A stretch of 64,000 bases of DNA, taken from NCBI GenBank assembly GCA_015698045.1, contig BLAL01000162.1, positions 1,984,001-2,048,000 on the forward strand, written 5' to 3'. Positions within the stretch are counted from its first letter, which is position 1. Each line of letters starts with the position of its first letter. This document shows positions 48,812-60,984 of this stretch, piece after piece. The position numbers were made by a program, and so were the translations under genes. The DNA is from Rhizophagus clarus. Lineage: Eukaryota; Glomeromycota; Glomeromycetes; Glomerales; Glomeraceae. Under the pieces are notes generated by a model that did no database searches, was not told the origin of the DNA, and saw only the letters and a list, made by a program, of their open reading frames with translations.

Positions 48812-50331
48812 CTAATCTTTGACGCTCAACAAGTCCATAAGTTGTTCTAACATAGGATTTCCACCTAATCTTTCTACTTCGTCCCTAGCTTTTTTTTCGG
48901 CTTGAGACAAATAATGTTTGGTATAATCAAAAGAACCAGTTTCTTTCATAATTTTTATTGCAAATTGTTTTAATTCAATAGAAGTTGTATGCTGTTTCAA
49001 TATATCTGTAAATTAAACTTTATTAAGAAAATATTATATTATATTATATTATAAAGATTTGAATTAATAAAATTCTTATAAAGGATACTCATTAATTGTC
49101 TGTTGTCAGGATCAGAATGAATAGAATGGATAATTGGAAAAGAAAATTTTCCTTCCGTTAAATCCTCACAAAAACCTTTATTGTCTGCATACTATATAAT
49201 AATAATAGTAATAATAATTTTAATATGGACTTAGGGTGAATAAAATAGAATAATCTGATTACCTTATCTGATTGCAAATTCATGTAATCATCACGTACTT
49301 GAAAATGAATGCCAATAAGGTTAACTAATGGAACATAATCACTACATAAAATATATGTCGAACAATACCAATAGCATCTACTATCAGCACATGAAAAAAA
49401 AGTGATTTAACCTTAATAAAAACTCACACCCTAGATTCACTAGCTGCTTGCATTAATTTAACACCTAATCGTAATAAACCACCAGTTTCTATTTTATTTA
49501 TTATGATAAAAGAGTTAATACTTAATATTTCCATTAAATAAACATTGAACAAAACAAAAAATTAATATATTTCTTTCTTACTATTTGAAACCATTTCAAT
49601 AAATTCATCTTCAGAAGGACATGTCAAGGTGTCTCTCCAATAGAGTTCCATTCCTTGACCACGATGAAGATTTAGCAACTCCTCTAAACAAAAAAAATTT
49701 ATATATTTAACGTTTAAAAAGACAAAAAATATATAAAAATATATTATAAGTTTATTATTTTTAAGTTACCCGTATAAATGTTAAACATATTTATGTCATT
49801 GAGCTTGGTAAGCTCATTTAACCCAAGAAAATATACATAATTCGCGCAATTGATTGTAGAGGGTACACCGTAAATGCTGTGAGCAACTATATCAACATTC
49901 CATTAAATTGACGTGCATACACAACGAATTAATTCACAAATAAAAAAGTCTGATATTTACCTGGTACACCTCGACGTAACTTCGAATCGTCCTCTACATC
50001 GTCAATTCTTTAATTGAATAAAATTTGATTAAAATTAATACTTACTTAACAAAATAATAGAAACTTACAATAAACTGGCAGTATGTAACATTTCAACAAC
50101 TTTAGTTATAATAGTCAATTTCTCCTTGGGAACTTTAAGCCAATGATCAAAAGCGTCAATCAATTTGCTTCTAATTTCTTTACCAGGGTAACCCAACAAA
50201 TAATTGTAAGGTTCAAGAAGAACCTTTTGAAAGAACCTCGTTAATGTACGCATTCATAAGAAAAAAAACAAAGCATGTACGTATACCTTCTCTTTTTCTG
50301 GAGACCATGGTTGTTGGTCAAATTTATCCAT
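48812..50331 (-). CDS. BTS1: Geranylgeranyl diphosphate synthase
   Basis: The product condenses farnesyl and isopentenyl diphosphate to GGPP for protein prenylation, and possibly other isoprenoids. About eight exons start [15 protein letters not shown] (50331). The trans-prenyltransferase landmarks are in order: [20 protein letters not shown], the first Asp-rich motif in [64 protein letters not shown], and the second Asp-rich motif in [37 protein letters not shown] and [12 protein letters not shown] follow, ending at LLSVKD-stop. The residues before the first Asp-rich motif ([15 protein letters not shown]) lack bulky aromatics, as in fungal GGPP synthases. It is divergent from the GCR1_C gene, 307 bp away. 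Confidence 0.94.
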
Positions 50332-50638
50332 GTCCGTGATTAAAAAAGTGATGATAAACGATAGATAATCAAAATTTTTGTTTTTACTTTTACACGTGAC
50401 TATAAGCCAGCCACTTGTGAGAGTTACACGGTGTAACTGCTATAGAAACATTTGTTTATCATCCACATGTTGATATCTGAAAGATTATTTCAAGTAATTC
50501 CAAGTTGTCGTAGTTTACGTCTCGTCATCTTTATGCTTAAAATCTATACCTCGACAAGTTCCAAAGTAATTTTTAATAGTTTGCACGTGTTAATAAAATA
50601 AAGAATTTTATATATTTATTATCCTTAGGTTCAAAGAA
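50332..50638. promoter_or_regulatory. Shared promoter gap, GGPP synthase/GCR1_C gene
   Basis: The 307-bp gap contains CACGTG twice: CACGTGAC at 50393-50400 near the GGPP synthase start and GCACGTGT at about 50583-50590, some 50 bp before the GCR1_C start. TTATCCTTAG just before the ATG could be an acceptor for an intron in the 5' leader. Confidence 0.55.
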
Positions 50639-51844
50639 ATGAGCATGGGAAAGATAACTCGTAATAAAACTTATAGTGAACTACGGCACAATAAACTCCC
50701 AGCAACTAGACCCCGAGGAAGACCTCCAGGAACTCGAAGAGGAATTATAGATTTAGATTCTATTCCTTCCAGCAAGAATAATAATAACACACAACAAGAA
50801 CAACTTCCACTCCCAGAAGTACGTTTACCAGCTATACAACAAGATCAACTTCCAAGTAATAATAACACACCGAATAGTTATGAAGCAGGATCATCTACAA
50901 CCACCACAAGTACAATTATAACCATTAAAATGACAACAATTACGCACACGGATGCAAATAATAATTCAACTACAACAACAACAGTCACGACTGATATCTC
51001 TCCAGTTACCAGCGATACAATATCTTCTGATCCTGCAAGTGTTTCAGTGGAGACGAGGGAATTGCCATCGCAGATGATTCGATTCCCACCACGGATAACT
51101 CCGACTCATACTGAAAATAATGATAGCGCGACAAATAATGCCGATAACACTGACAATGTTGTTAATGGTGCTAATGCTCCTAATGTTTCTAGTGTTTCTA
51201 ACGTAGTAAATACACTTAATACAGAAATTCCAGTGTCTATTAATAATAACATTCAACAACAGCATTTGATAGGTTCAGTGATAAATAATGCAATTAATTT
51301 CGGGAAGCATTCTACTAATATGGCGAGAACACCAAGCGACGCAACCATTAACTCAAATGGCACAGGTTCAAGTCCGATATTGGATTCTTCCTTCGTTGAT
51401 TCTAATACTGTTGCCTCCGATACAAGTTGTTTGATGAATCGACTCAGTAATTCTCCCATTAGTAATTCTCCAATTTTATCATCAAGTGCTTTATCCTATC
51501 GTTTACCTGAATTAGACACTTTGAGTACTGTTAATGATGTATGGAATGAATGGAATGTGGGTTTGGGTGGAAATCCATCGGTAATCGCATTACTAGAGGC
51601 TTATGGAACAAGGTGGGCAACTGAGAATAAGGAAACTTTGCTTTTACGCAAAAAACTTATAAAAGAGATACAGCAAAGATCAGGTTCTATCGGTGTTGAC
51701 GAAGCTATTAATGAACTAGAGAGATTGAAAAATGGAAATAGGCTTAGTTGGTTATCGAAAAAATTTGGAAAAAAAAGAACTCTTCATCATCATCATCGTC
51801 ATCACAATAACAATAACCGTCATCATCGTCGCAATCATGCATAG
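50639..51844 (+). CDS. Putative transcription factor with AT-hook-like motif and GCR1_C-like domain
   Basis: One uninterrupted frame gives 401 aa. Near the N-terminus is ATRPRGRPPGTRRG, with the GRP core of an AT-hook. Residues 40-290 are low-complexity Thr/Ser/Asn/Asp-rich and probably disordered. Residues 290-375 form a compact domain: LPELDTLSTVNDVWNEWNVG, LGGNPSVIALLEAYGTRWAT and LLRKKLIKEIQQRSG. This is the pattern of the GCR1_C DNA-binding domain of yeast glycolytic activator Gcr1 (W..W..GL.G.PS...L...YG..WR, then a basic helix). The C-terminus is basic and His/Asn-rich (HHHHRHHNNNNRHHRRNHA), perhaps a nuclear signal. The domain assignment is from memory of the family; target genes are unknown. 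Confidence 0.75.
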   Translation: MSMGKITRNKTYSELRHNKLPATRPRGRPPGTRRGIIDLDSIPSSKNNNNTQQEQLPLPEVRLPAIQQDQLPSNNNTPNSYEAGSSTTTTSTIITIKMTTITHTDANNNSTTTTTVTTDISPVTSDTISSDPASVSVETRELPSQMIRFPPRITPTHTENNDSATNNADNTDNVVNGANAPNVSSVSNVVNTLNTEIPVSINNNIQQQHLIGSVINNAINFGKHSTNMARTPSDATINSNGTGSSPILDSSFVDSNTVASDTSCLMNRLSNSPISNSPILSSSALSYRLPELDTLSTVNDVWNEWNVGLGGNPSVIALLEAYGTRWATENKETLLLRKKLIKEIQQRSGSIGVDEAINELERLKNGNRLSWLSKKFGKKRTLHHHHRHHNNNNRHHRRNHA

Positions 51845-52937
<1,093 letters not shown>

Positions 52938-53201
52938 ATCAATTATGTTATTTCACATTTATTATTATCATTTTTATTTTTTAAAAAAATTTTTTACTTC
53001 AAAATACAAGTTTTCTTTCATAGTAATAATAAATGTTCTTTTCTAAAATAAATTAGTCACATGCCTAATTTGTTATTTGTTGTTTTAATATACGTATATA
53101 CAAATAAATCTGATTGGCCAGTTATTCGGAGTTTAATGATAATCGAACTTTTTTTCATTATTAACTTCCCGGCTTTCTTTTCACCTTTATATTCAGTTAA
53201 T

Positions 53202-54603
53202 ATGAGCAACAACAATTTAATCAAAGAGACAAACCCAATATCGATATATCATCTGGCATTTTCGATTCCATTAATATTGGAAAATATATTCTCACACTTG
53301 CCATTAGAAAAAGATATGCTTCCATCTTGTCTGGTAAGTAGATGGTGGAATCAACTAGCAACCGAAAGATTATGGTATAGATTTAAAGGATTAAAAAATG
53401 AATCGAAAACGAAATCATTTGCGAAATTCTTGAAGATCTTGCAGCAATCACAGTTATATTTTGAAGACCCAGTAAAAAATGCCGATAAAAAATCTATTCA
53501 CAAATATGGAAAATATGTTAAAATATTGGATTTGGAAAAGTTAAAAATAAGTCATGAAAAATTATTAGAAACATTAGATTGTTGTCCTAGAATTGAACAA
53601 TTAATATTAGGAGGTCAAGCGGGAAATCGTGTTTTAAATAAGGAACAAATGTATGATATAGCTAAGAGATTACGAGAATTAAGATTGTTTAAATTTAATG
53701 AGATTGAAATAAATGATGGTTCTGCATTAGGGGCAATTGCAGAAAATTGTTTATTGTTAGAAGAATTAATTTTAAAGAGGGATATTTCATGTGATGGACC
53801 AGTTTTACTTGATATTACAAAAAATTGTAAACGATTAATTAAATTAGATATTCAGGAAAAATATTATGAAGACGAGATAATGTTACCTTGTTTATCAAAC
53901 TGTCCTAATTTAATATTTTTAAGAATTCATCAATGTATTAGTATTTCAGAATTATTATTATTAAGTATTTATAAATCATGTCCTAAATTAACAAAAGTTA
54001 CTATAACAAACGTATCAGAGATTACAACTGAATTTGCAATAGAAACTTTTAAATTTTTTAAAGCTAAAACGTTGATTATACAAAATGTGGAAAGAAGTTT
54101 AGAATCTGAAGTTCAAGCAGAACGTCAATCAATAGCCTCTCGTTTATATGATGCCGATTTAGGTAGAATTATTAATTATTTTAAGAATGATGATGATGAA
54201 CATATGGAAAATAAATTATCTAACAATAAAGAACATCATCATATATTAAAGGAATTAACATTGGTAGATTTTCCACTAAATAAAACTAAATTTGGAATTA
54301 TTTGTGAAGTGATAAATCAATTATCCAAGTTGGAATTATCTGGAGTTGAAAAACTCTCAAAATCTGTAAGTATTTTACTCAATTATTTCTTTGAGGAAGA
54401 AATATATAAAAAATAAAATTTTCTTTTTCTCCTTATAGGATATATTGGAAGTAATTCCGAAATTGAAGAACCTTCGTCATTTTTTGATTAGATTTTCTCA
54501 TCCTCCTGAACCCTTACTAGACGAAGACAGTGATCAATTATTTCAAAAATGTCCTCAATTAGAATTAATTATATGGCATTTAGCGAGAAATGAAAGGAAA
54601 TGA
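53202..54603 (+). CDS. F-box protein with leucine-rich repeats
   Basis: The product is probably a substrate adaptor of an SCF ubiquitin ligase. Two exons (53202-54365, 54439-54603) give 442 aa. I prefer the Met at 53202 (MSNNNLIKETNPISIYHLAF) to the in-frame one at 53061, because the upstream part is hydrophobic and A/T-driven. The F-box is SIPLILENIFSHLPLEKDML then PSCLVSRWWNQLATERLWYR at about residues 20-60. After a Lys-rich linker come irregular leucine-rich repeats (VKILDLEKLKISHEKLLETL, IEQLILGGQAGNRVL, LLEELILKRDISCDGPVLLD, CPNLIFLRIHQCISISELLL, CPKLTKVTITNVSEIT). Arbuscular fungi have very large F-box families. The target cannot be told. Confidence 0.82.
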
Positions 54604-54766
54604 AATGATTGTTTTAATATTTAGATTATGTTAAATTTTGGATGCATTAGTCAATAATTATATACAATTTTGTCCTTTTGCATATCTCATACAAAATGAA
54701 TATGATAATAAATTAATTATGTTAAAGAAAGATAATAACAATTTTAGATGTAATTCTTTGATTCTT

Positions 54767-55194
54767 TTATCGTTTAACTTCTCCAGTTTCAGGATCAGCC
54801 CAAGTCTTTGCGGGTCTAAGTGTTAAAAAACCATTTAATTAAATAAATAAATTAAAAATTTTCTCTTAAATAATCAAAAATAACTAACCTTATAATTTCA
54901 GCAACAGTAAAACTTTTCATTTTACTTAACGGTCTACAAGCCTCAATTCTCACCACATCTCCTATTGAACAACTTTCTTTTTCATCATGTGCTAAAAAAT
55001 TCTTGTGCGTTTTTATTATCTATCAAATTATGTTAGAATACTTTTATTATCTTATATCTAAAATAATAATATTTAATTCAAAAGGTACCCACTTTTTGTA
55101 CTTTTGGATGCACAACTTGTCTTGCTACTTTTACTTTAACAGTTTTTTGCATCGCCGTACTTATAACCATTCCAACAAAATTTTGTCGTGGCAT
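54767..55194 (-). CDS. MRPS17: Mitochondrial ribosomal protein uS17m
   Basis: The product is a small-subunit protein of the mitochondrial ribosome (bacterial S17 family). Three exons (55093-55194, 54889-55019, 54767-54815) give 93 aa. It starts [20 protein letters not shown] with [14 protein letters not shown], the S17 OB-fold beginning. It continues [40 protein letters not shown] and [19 protein letters not shown]. The first donor is GTGGGT, chosen because it keeps the [19 protein letters not shown] frame. It converges on the F-box gene (163 bp). The 320-bp gap upstream to the GPN1 stop holds no gene. Confidence 0.9.
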
Positions 55195-55515
55195 ATTCAC
55201 TATTCACTTAAAACCAGATCAACCGACGGAGAGATTATATGGTGTTACAGATCAATTTTTATCATCCAATAAGAAATCATGTGAATTTTTACGTATTTAT
55301 TATCCATAAAATGGTGTATTGGGCATTATCTGTCCTGCTTGGTAGGAATTATGTACAAAGGTAATCAAATTTTTACTTATAGGTCATATCACATTTATAG
55401 TTAAAAAAACTCTTTTTAAATCAAGAGTTAAAATTTTATTTATCAAATTTAAACAATTAAGGAACAAATGAAGGTCGAATCCCGCGTTGCGTATAATACA
55501 TATTACATATAAATT

Positions 55516-57406
55516 TTATTCAATACCTCCTCCACCTTGACGTGCTTGTTTTAACCATCGACTAAAACTTTGTTCATCAAGTTGCTCTTGATGTCTTCGC
55601 ATAGCCTCATAATCAGCATCTACGATAAAAAAATATATACGTCAATTGGATGCACAATTCTTTTTTATCACAATTCAGCTTATAAATTGTGCCGACAAAA
55701 CCATTATAGCTTTCAAATCTATTTTATTGAGCTATTGGTTACCTTCGTTATAAGCATGATCTCCATCATAATCATCATCTTCATCGTCATCTTCTTCTTC
55801 TTCTTCATCTTCATCTTCAATTTCTTCTTCATCTTCCACCATTTGATCTTCAGCAAATTAGATAGATATATGTAAAAGTTAAGTAATGAAAATAGTATAG
55901 CATTTTAATTAAGTACCTGTTTTAGAAGTATCCCCTATGTCCATATCTCTCATTAGTTTTGTAATCTGCGCTTGTTTTGCAGCTTCTTGTCGTTCAGCCT
56001 TACGAATATAATCAATAAAGAATATATCCATCTATATAATTAATTCAACTTTGTTTTAATAAACATGAGACATATAGTATACCTTTTCCCGAATTAATTT
56101 TTCTAATTCGGGTTTATATACGCTATAAAGAAATTCGTGTCAATAAATTAAAGTCATTAATTATTAAACTAATAACAAAGTCACAACTTACGTTTCATAT
56201 TCCTTAACAGCTTCATCAACGGCTCCAAAAAATTCGTCCATTCCAGCACCAGTAACAGCAGAAACTCCAACCACCTTTTTATACAACAAAATAATCTAAA
56301 TTATTTAAACTTTCTTACATTTAATTATAATAATAAGAAATTACCCTTAAATGTTGATAGAATTCTTCCAATACTAAACACATAGAATTCATAAGACTGC
56401 TCATATAACTTGTATCCTTTTGTAAAGCTTGTTGAAAAGACTCAAAATCTGTCATCCATTCAACAGCGAATTCGTGAGAAACAACATCAGTCTTATTAAA
56501 AACCAATATGAAAGGTAATTTTGTTTTATACAAAATACTAAATCAATATCAATTATATATTCTTCCTATCAATGTCGGAACAAGATTTAACCAAAAAAAA
56601 AAAAAAATACAAGAACATTTATAAGCAATTTCCGTATATTTAATTTACCTGCACGCATATAACATATTACTCATAAATGTTGACGGACTTGTAGTTCTTG
56701 GTGTATCTATAATATACGCGACTACACAAGGATGTGTCGCCGCTAAAGCATCTGTAATGATTGCACCAGATGCTGACCATGTAAAAATTTCAATTTGACC
56801 GGGTGTATCCAAAATAATATAACTATAAATAACAAAATTTTCTTAGATATAGTCGGATATGAAGAAACCAACAAACAATAAACATGATCTTTACTCCAAT
56901 GTTGGTGCACGTTTTGATATGAAATCAAGCACTTGATCAAATTTTGTCGTAAATAAATTTAAACTAGTAAGAATACCACCATTTGGTCCTAAATTATACC
57001 TATAAAATTGAAAAATATTATTACTTATGTAGTTGAGCCGAACTAAATTGGACGAACATAAATTAATCTGACGTGACAGTTTACTGTTTCATTACTTCTT
57101 TATAATTAATCGTATCACGAATATCAATATTTGCTGTAAAAGGAAGTTGAGTAACCGCAGGATCAAGATTTATAACATATGGAGGTCTTTTTATACTATG
57201 AAGATGTGCGTTTAGTCGCTATAGAAAATATAATTTGAAAGGAAATTAATGAAATTTCTAAATGTAGATCATACTGCTCTTTATAGGAATACCTGCATAA
57301 AGGTGGTTTTGCCTGAACCAGCCATGCCAATACATAATAACACGGTAGGTTTTTTTTCAGGTTGAAGCTGAGGTGTTGATGTATTTGCCGAAGTTGAGGA
57401 AGACAT
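55516..57406 (-). CDS. NPA3: GPN-loop GTPase 1 (NPA3/XAB1)
   Basis: GPN1 is a cytosolic GTPase needed for assembly and nuclear import of RNA polymerase II. The minus strand joins about ten exons from [20 protein letters not shown] (57406). The P-loop is [20 protein letters not shown]. The diagnostic GPN loop is in [20 protein letters not shown]. Switch and G3 are [21 protein letters not shown]4 is [20 protein letters not shown], and [14 protein letters not shown] follows. The C-terminal tail has a long acidic Glu/Asp run (about 55750-55840) and the conserved end [16 protein letters not shown]. All GTPase motifs are intact. The gap to the divergent TIM13 is 184 bp. Confidence 0.95.
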
Positions 57407-57590
57407 TTTATAAAATATAAATTAAAGAATTTAGATGAGAATTACATTTTTAAATGTACGATTTGTGTCATAGATGACATTAGCCAATCAGATCATCCAG
57501 AATCGCTTCATAATTTGGACTGAATTTTTTTTTTTTATCAAAGTTTGATCTTTTTATTCATAAATTTTATTTTCTTAAATATAAAAAACT
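57407..57590. promoter_or_regulatory. Shared promoter gap, GPN1/TIM13
   Basis: The 184-bp gap contains TGTGTCATAGATGACATTAGCC, an inverted TGTCAT/ATGACA-like arrangement near 57466, and a CCAAT-type sequence AGCCAATCAG just after it. No CACGTG is present here. Confidence 0.45.
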
Positions 57591-58159
57591 ATGAGTTTCC
57601 CTAGTAATTATGGCTTATCCTCTTCTAACATGTATGTGACAAATTAAAATTGACTAATTTTTATAAGCTTTATACTTTTTACTTATTTTATTTAAACAGG
57701 GAAAACAGGAAACAAGCCGTTATGGACCAAGTCAGAAACGAATTGGCACTAGCTAATGCACAAGAACTTATTAACGTACGCGAACTATTGATGTTAAACA
57801 GACATTAATTGCTTTAACGTTAAAATTTTCACGTTATTCAAATTCAATTGTTCACTAAAATATTGTCCTTAAGATAGTCATTTTGATATTAACCAATAAT
57901 TAATTACAGAAAATCAATGAAAAATGTTTCTCTAAATGTATTACGAAGCCAGGAAACAAGTTAGAAAGCAGTGAACAGGTAAGAAATGCATCTTAAATAG
58001 TAATGATTTTCGTCGTTTATTACTAGTTAATTATATACGGTTTTTTAGACTTGTGTTGCCAAATGTATGGATCGTTACATGGAAGCATGGAACATTGTAT
58101 CTAGAGCTTATATTAGTAGAGTTCAAAGAGAGAGTCATTATCAAGGAGAAAGTCTATGA
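57591..58159 (+). CDS. TIM13: Mitochondrial import chaperone TIM13
   Basis: The product is a small Tim of the intermembrane space that, with Tim8, escorts hydrophobic precursors to the inner membrane. Four exons (57591-57631, 57700-57775, 57910-57978, 58049-58159) give 98 aa. It starts MSFPSNYGLSSSNMENRKQA with VMDQVRNELALANAQELINK. The twin CX3C motif is CFSKCITKPGNKLESSEQ followed by CVAKCMDRYMEAWNIVS, and the end is SRVQRESHYQGESL. The KPG spacing between the cysteine pairs is that of Tim13. The first intron falls inside the codon of Met14 (AT then G). Confidence 0.95.
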
Positions 58160-60984
58160 GAATTATATTATTGTTTATTAACAGAGATCTAATGAAAAAT
58201 CTATATACACTCACTAATAACAGATTCTTTTTTGAAAATATAATATTATATATTTTACTTTATTCATCCTATTTTGTATATAAAAATAATTAAAAAGGCT
58301 TTATATCATTTATAATAATTTATCCTTATTTTCCTTCCATAATAATTTACTTTATTTTTTTTTTTTTTTACAATATAAAAAGTAAAAATAATCAATAATG
58401 GTAAACATATTAATACTTTTTATAAAGAAAAATTTAACTAAAAAATTCTTTTTGATTATTAATCTATTTAATCAAAATAGATTCATATAATCCTATAAAT
58501 ACTAATTACAAATTTAACTAATTAATTATTAGTCAATTATAACTAAATAATATAATCATATTATTTAGTTATAATAGGCTTAGATGAGTAAATTTAGTCA
58601 TATAACAATTTAATTATGTTTAAATTAGTATTTGAAATTCAATGTGTAAAATATACTCAAATTTTTAAAATTCTGCATATAATCAAAAATTTTTATATAC
58701 ATAAAATATACATTAAAATTTTATATTTCTTTAAACTTACCAATTATTACTATTAAAAAATACTTTTTACATATTGTTTAAAAAATTATAAAAAATCCAA
58801 ATTATATATACTGTATATTATGAATAATAGTACCCCTCATGTATAGTATCACCTTCTTTTTCACTTAAAAAAAAGTTCTATTTTCTATTAATTTATTATT
58901 TAATATATTTAATTTTGCTTAAATATTATGTAAAAATAAATTTCTAGTTATTATTTTATATTTGTATTAATACTTGATCAATACTAATATGATATGATAT
59001 TATTTTAAATAGATAGGTTAGCTAATAATTTATAATTATTCTATTTAGCAGGAATATTATAAATTATGATATCATGAACAAAAGTATTTTTTAAAAAAGT
59101 TTAATGTTCAGTTATTATAAGTAAAGCTTCATCATCCTAAACCTTTATCTTTTTGTTTTTATCTGATTTAATGGATAATAAAGTAGTAAAATTAATTAAT
59201 GTATTGATTAATACTTTTTGTGATATGGGAATAGATGAGAAAAAAGATCTTTGTAAAGCTGTGTTCTGGATAGTTTTTAGATTTTGGACTTATTCATCTC
59301 TTATGAATATATGCTTATTCTTCTTTTTTTGTTTTTTTTATCTTTCAATATATATTTATTATTATTATTACTGACTATTAAGTAAAGTTTTAAGAGTGTT
59401 GATTGATATTAATCAGGTAATGAAATATTTATATTCATTTCCTGTAAAATAGTCAGATTAGAAGTAAAATGTGTATTATTTACTTTTTTTAAAATTTAAA
59501 ATTTAGACTTTTTGAGATATTGAGACTGCAGTCATGCAAAACTGTGTAAAGATGGTAAACAAGCATTATACTTAAGGTCAAAGATAACCTAGTTTATATA
59601 ATCTGTTCATTTGCTTTAATTTTTATAGAATCTTTATGAGTATTATATAGAGACCTTTCTTTACTTTATTATTGAAAGCTAAAAGTTTTGCTTCCTTTAA
59701 TCTAAAGTGAAAGAAGACTTTTCAGTACTTATAAAGATTATCAAAGAAAGTTTGGTAAAAAGTTATAATAAACTTATTAAAAGTTGTATATGAACTTATA
59801 TTGTGTACACAAATCATCTTTAATATATGTTAGTTTCAAAAAATGCAATTAAAAAATGAAAAAAAAATTTTTCCAAAAATTTTAGTTTAGTATATTAATA
59901 GAAAAAGTTTTTTATAAAAAATATTATTATAAAAATGATTTTTTATAAATATTAAATATAACATTATATTTATCTTTTAAATTATTTTGCAGACAAATTT
60001 ACTTGCAATTTCTAAATTAAGATAATCAATATTAAATTAATTTTTTATAATTTTACAGATATATTGATCTATATTTTAACCATAAAAATTATGGTATTTA
60101 TTTTATTAATTATTAAAATTAAGTTATTAATACATAAATAAACATGTTTCAAAATTTCAGTTTTTTTCATTTTTATTTTATTTTTGTTTTATTTTTATTT
60201 AATTGTAATTTTTTTTTATTTTCATAATAAAAATTTTATAAGAGTATAAAAATAATGTTTATATTACTAAATTTTTACAAAATATTTCATTAATAGATGA
60301 TACTGATTATAATGATATAAATAGTAATAATAATATTAATAAAATAAAAAAAATTAAAAAAATATTAGAAGTAGAAATAGAAGTAGTGATAGTAATAATA
60401 GTAGTGATAGTGGTAGTGATAATGCTAAAAGTAAAGATACTATACATATACAAAGTCATGTTAATAAATTAATAAATAAATTTGAATTTTATTTAAATTA
60501 ATTTATCTAAAAAATATTAATATGTTACATTAAATTTTGAATTTTCTTTGAAAAGATTATTATTAAGTAATTATTTTTCAGAATGGAGAAAAGCAAAAAG
60601 CAGTTGTATATAATATAAAAAAAGTTTAAAAAAAAGCAGAAAAAGATCCTCTTTAATATCAAATATAGTGTATAAAATGCAATATAACTTTATGCTGTAA
60701 CAAAAATAGAAATTATTTTAAAAATTATTATATTTAAAAAGATAATAATAATTGAAATAAATATAAAATTTTCATTGTTTTATTTATAAGAAATTATTTT
60801 GTATTTTTATCATTTTTTTAAGTACTATATAAAGTCAAAATTCTATACTTAAAAGACTTGATTAATAAAAGTTGTTCTTTATAATAAATTCAAAATATTT
60901 TATTAAGATTTTGAATAGCCAAATTAAAATTCCAATAAATTTGCCAAATTTAAAAAGAATTTTTTTTTAATTTCACAATTATTT
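58160..60984. other. AT-rich gene-poor flank
   Basis: No intact gene. Frames at 59153-59374 (VLINTFCDMGIDEKKDLCKA) and about 60360-60490 (RSRNRSSDSNNSSDSGSDNA then KSKDTIHIQSHVNKLINKFE) look mildly coding-like and may be relics of low-complexity proteins. Each lacks a usable context. Confidence 0.5.
58499..58630. repeat. Hairpin-like inverted repeat
   Basis: The centre is a near-perfect palindrome: ATTATAACTAAATAATAT, a four-base loop AATC, then its complement (58536-58575). Flanking bases continue as an imperfect inverted repeat, starting TACTAATT on both strands, for about 60 bp per arm. It could be a small foldback MITE. Confidence 0.6.

Noticed and set aside
53061-53201. Upstream start for the F-box protein with a signal-peptide-like N-terminus
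   Set aside because: The extra 47 residues are Ile/Phe/Tyr-rich from A/T composition. The downstream Met leads directly into the F-box, and F-box proteins are not secreted.
55470-55500. GGTCGAATCCC as a tRNA T-arm/B-box
   Set aside because: It is one base short of the B-box and no acceptor stem or anticodon arm can be folded around it; it lies just downstream of GPN1.
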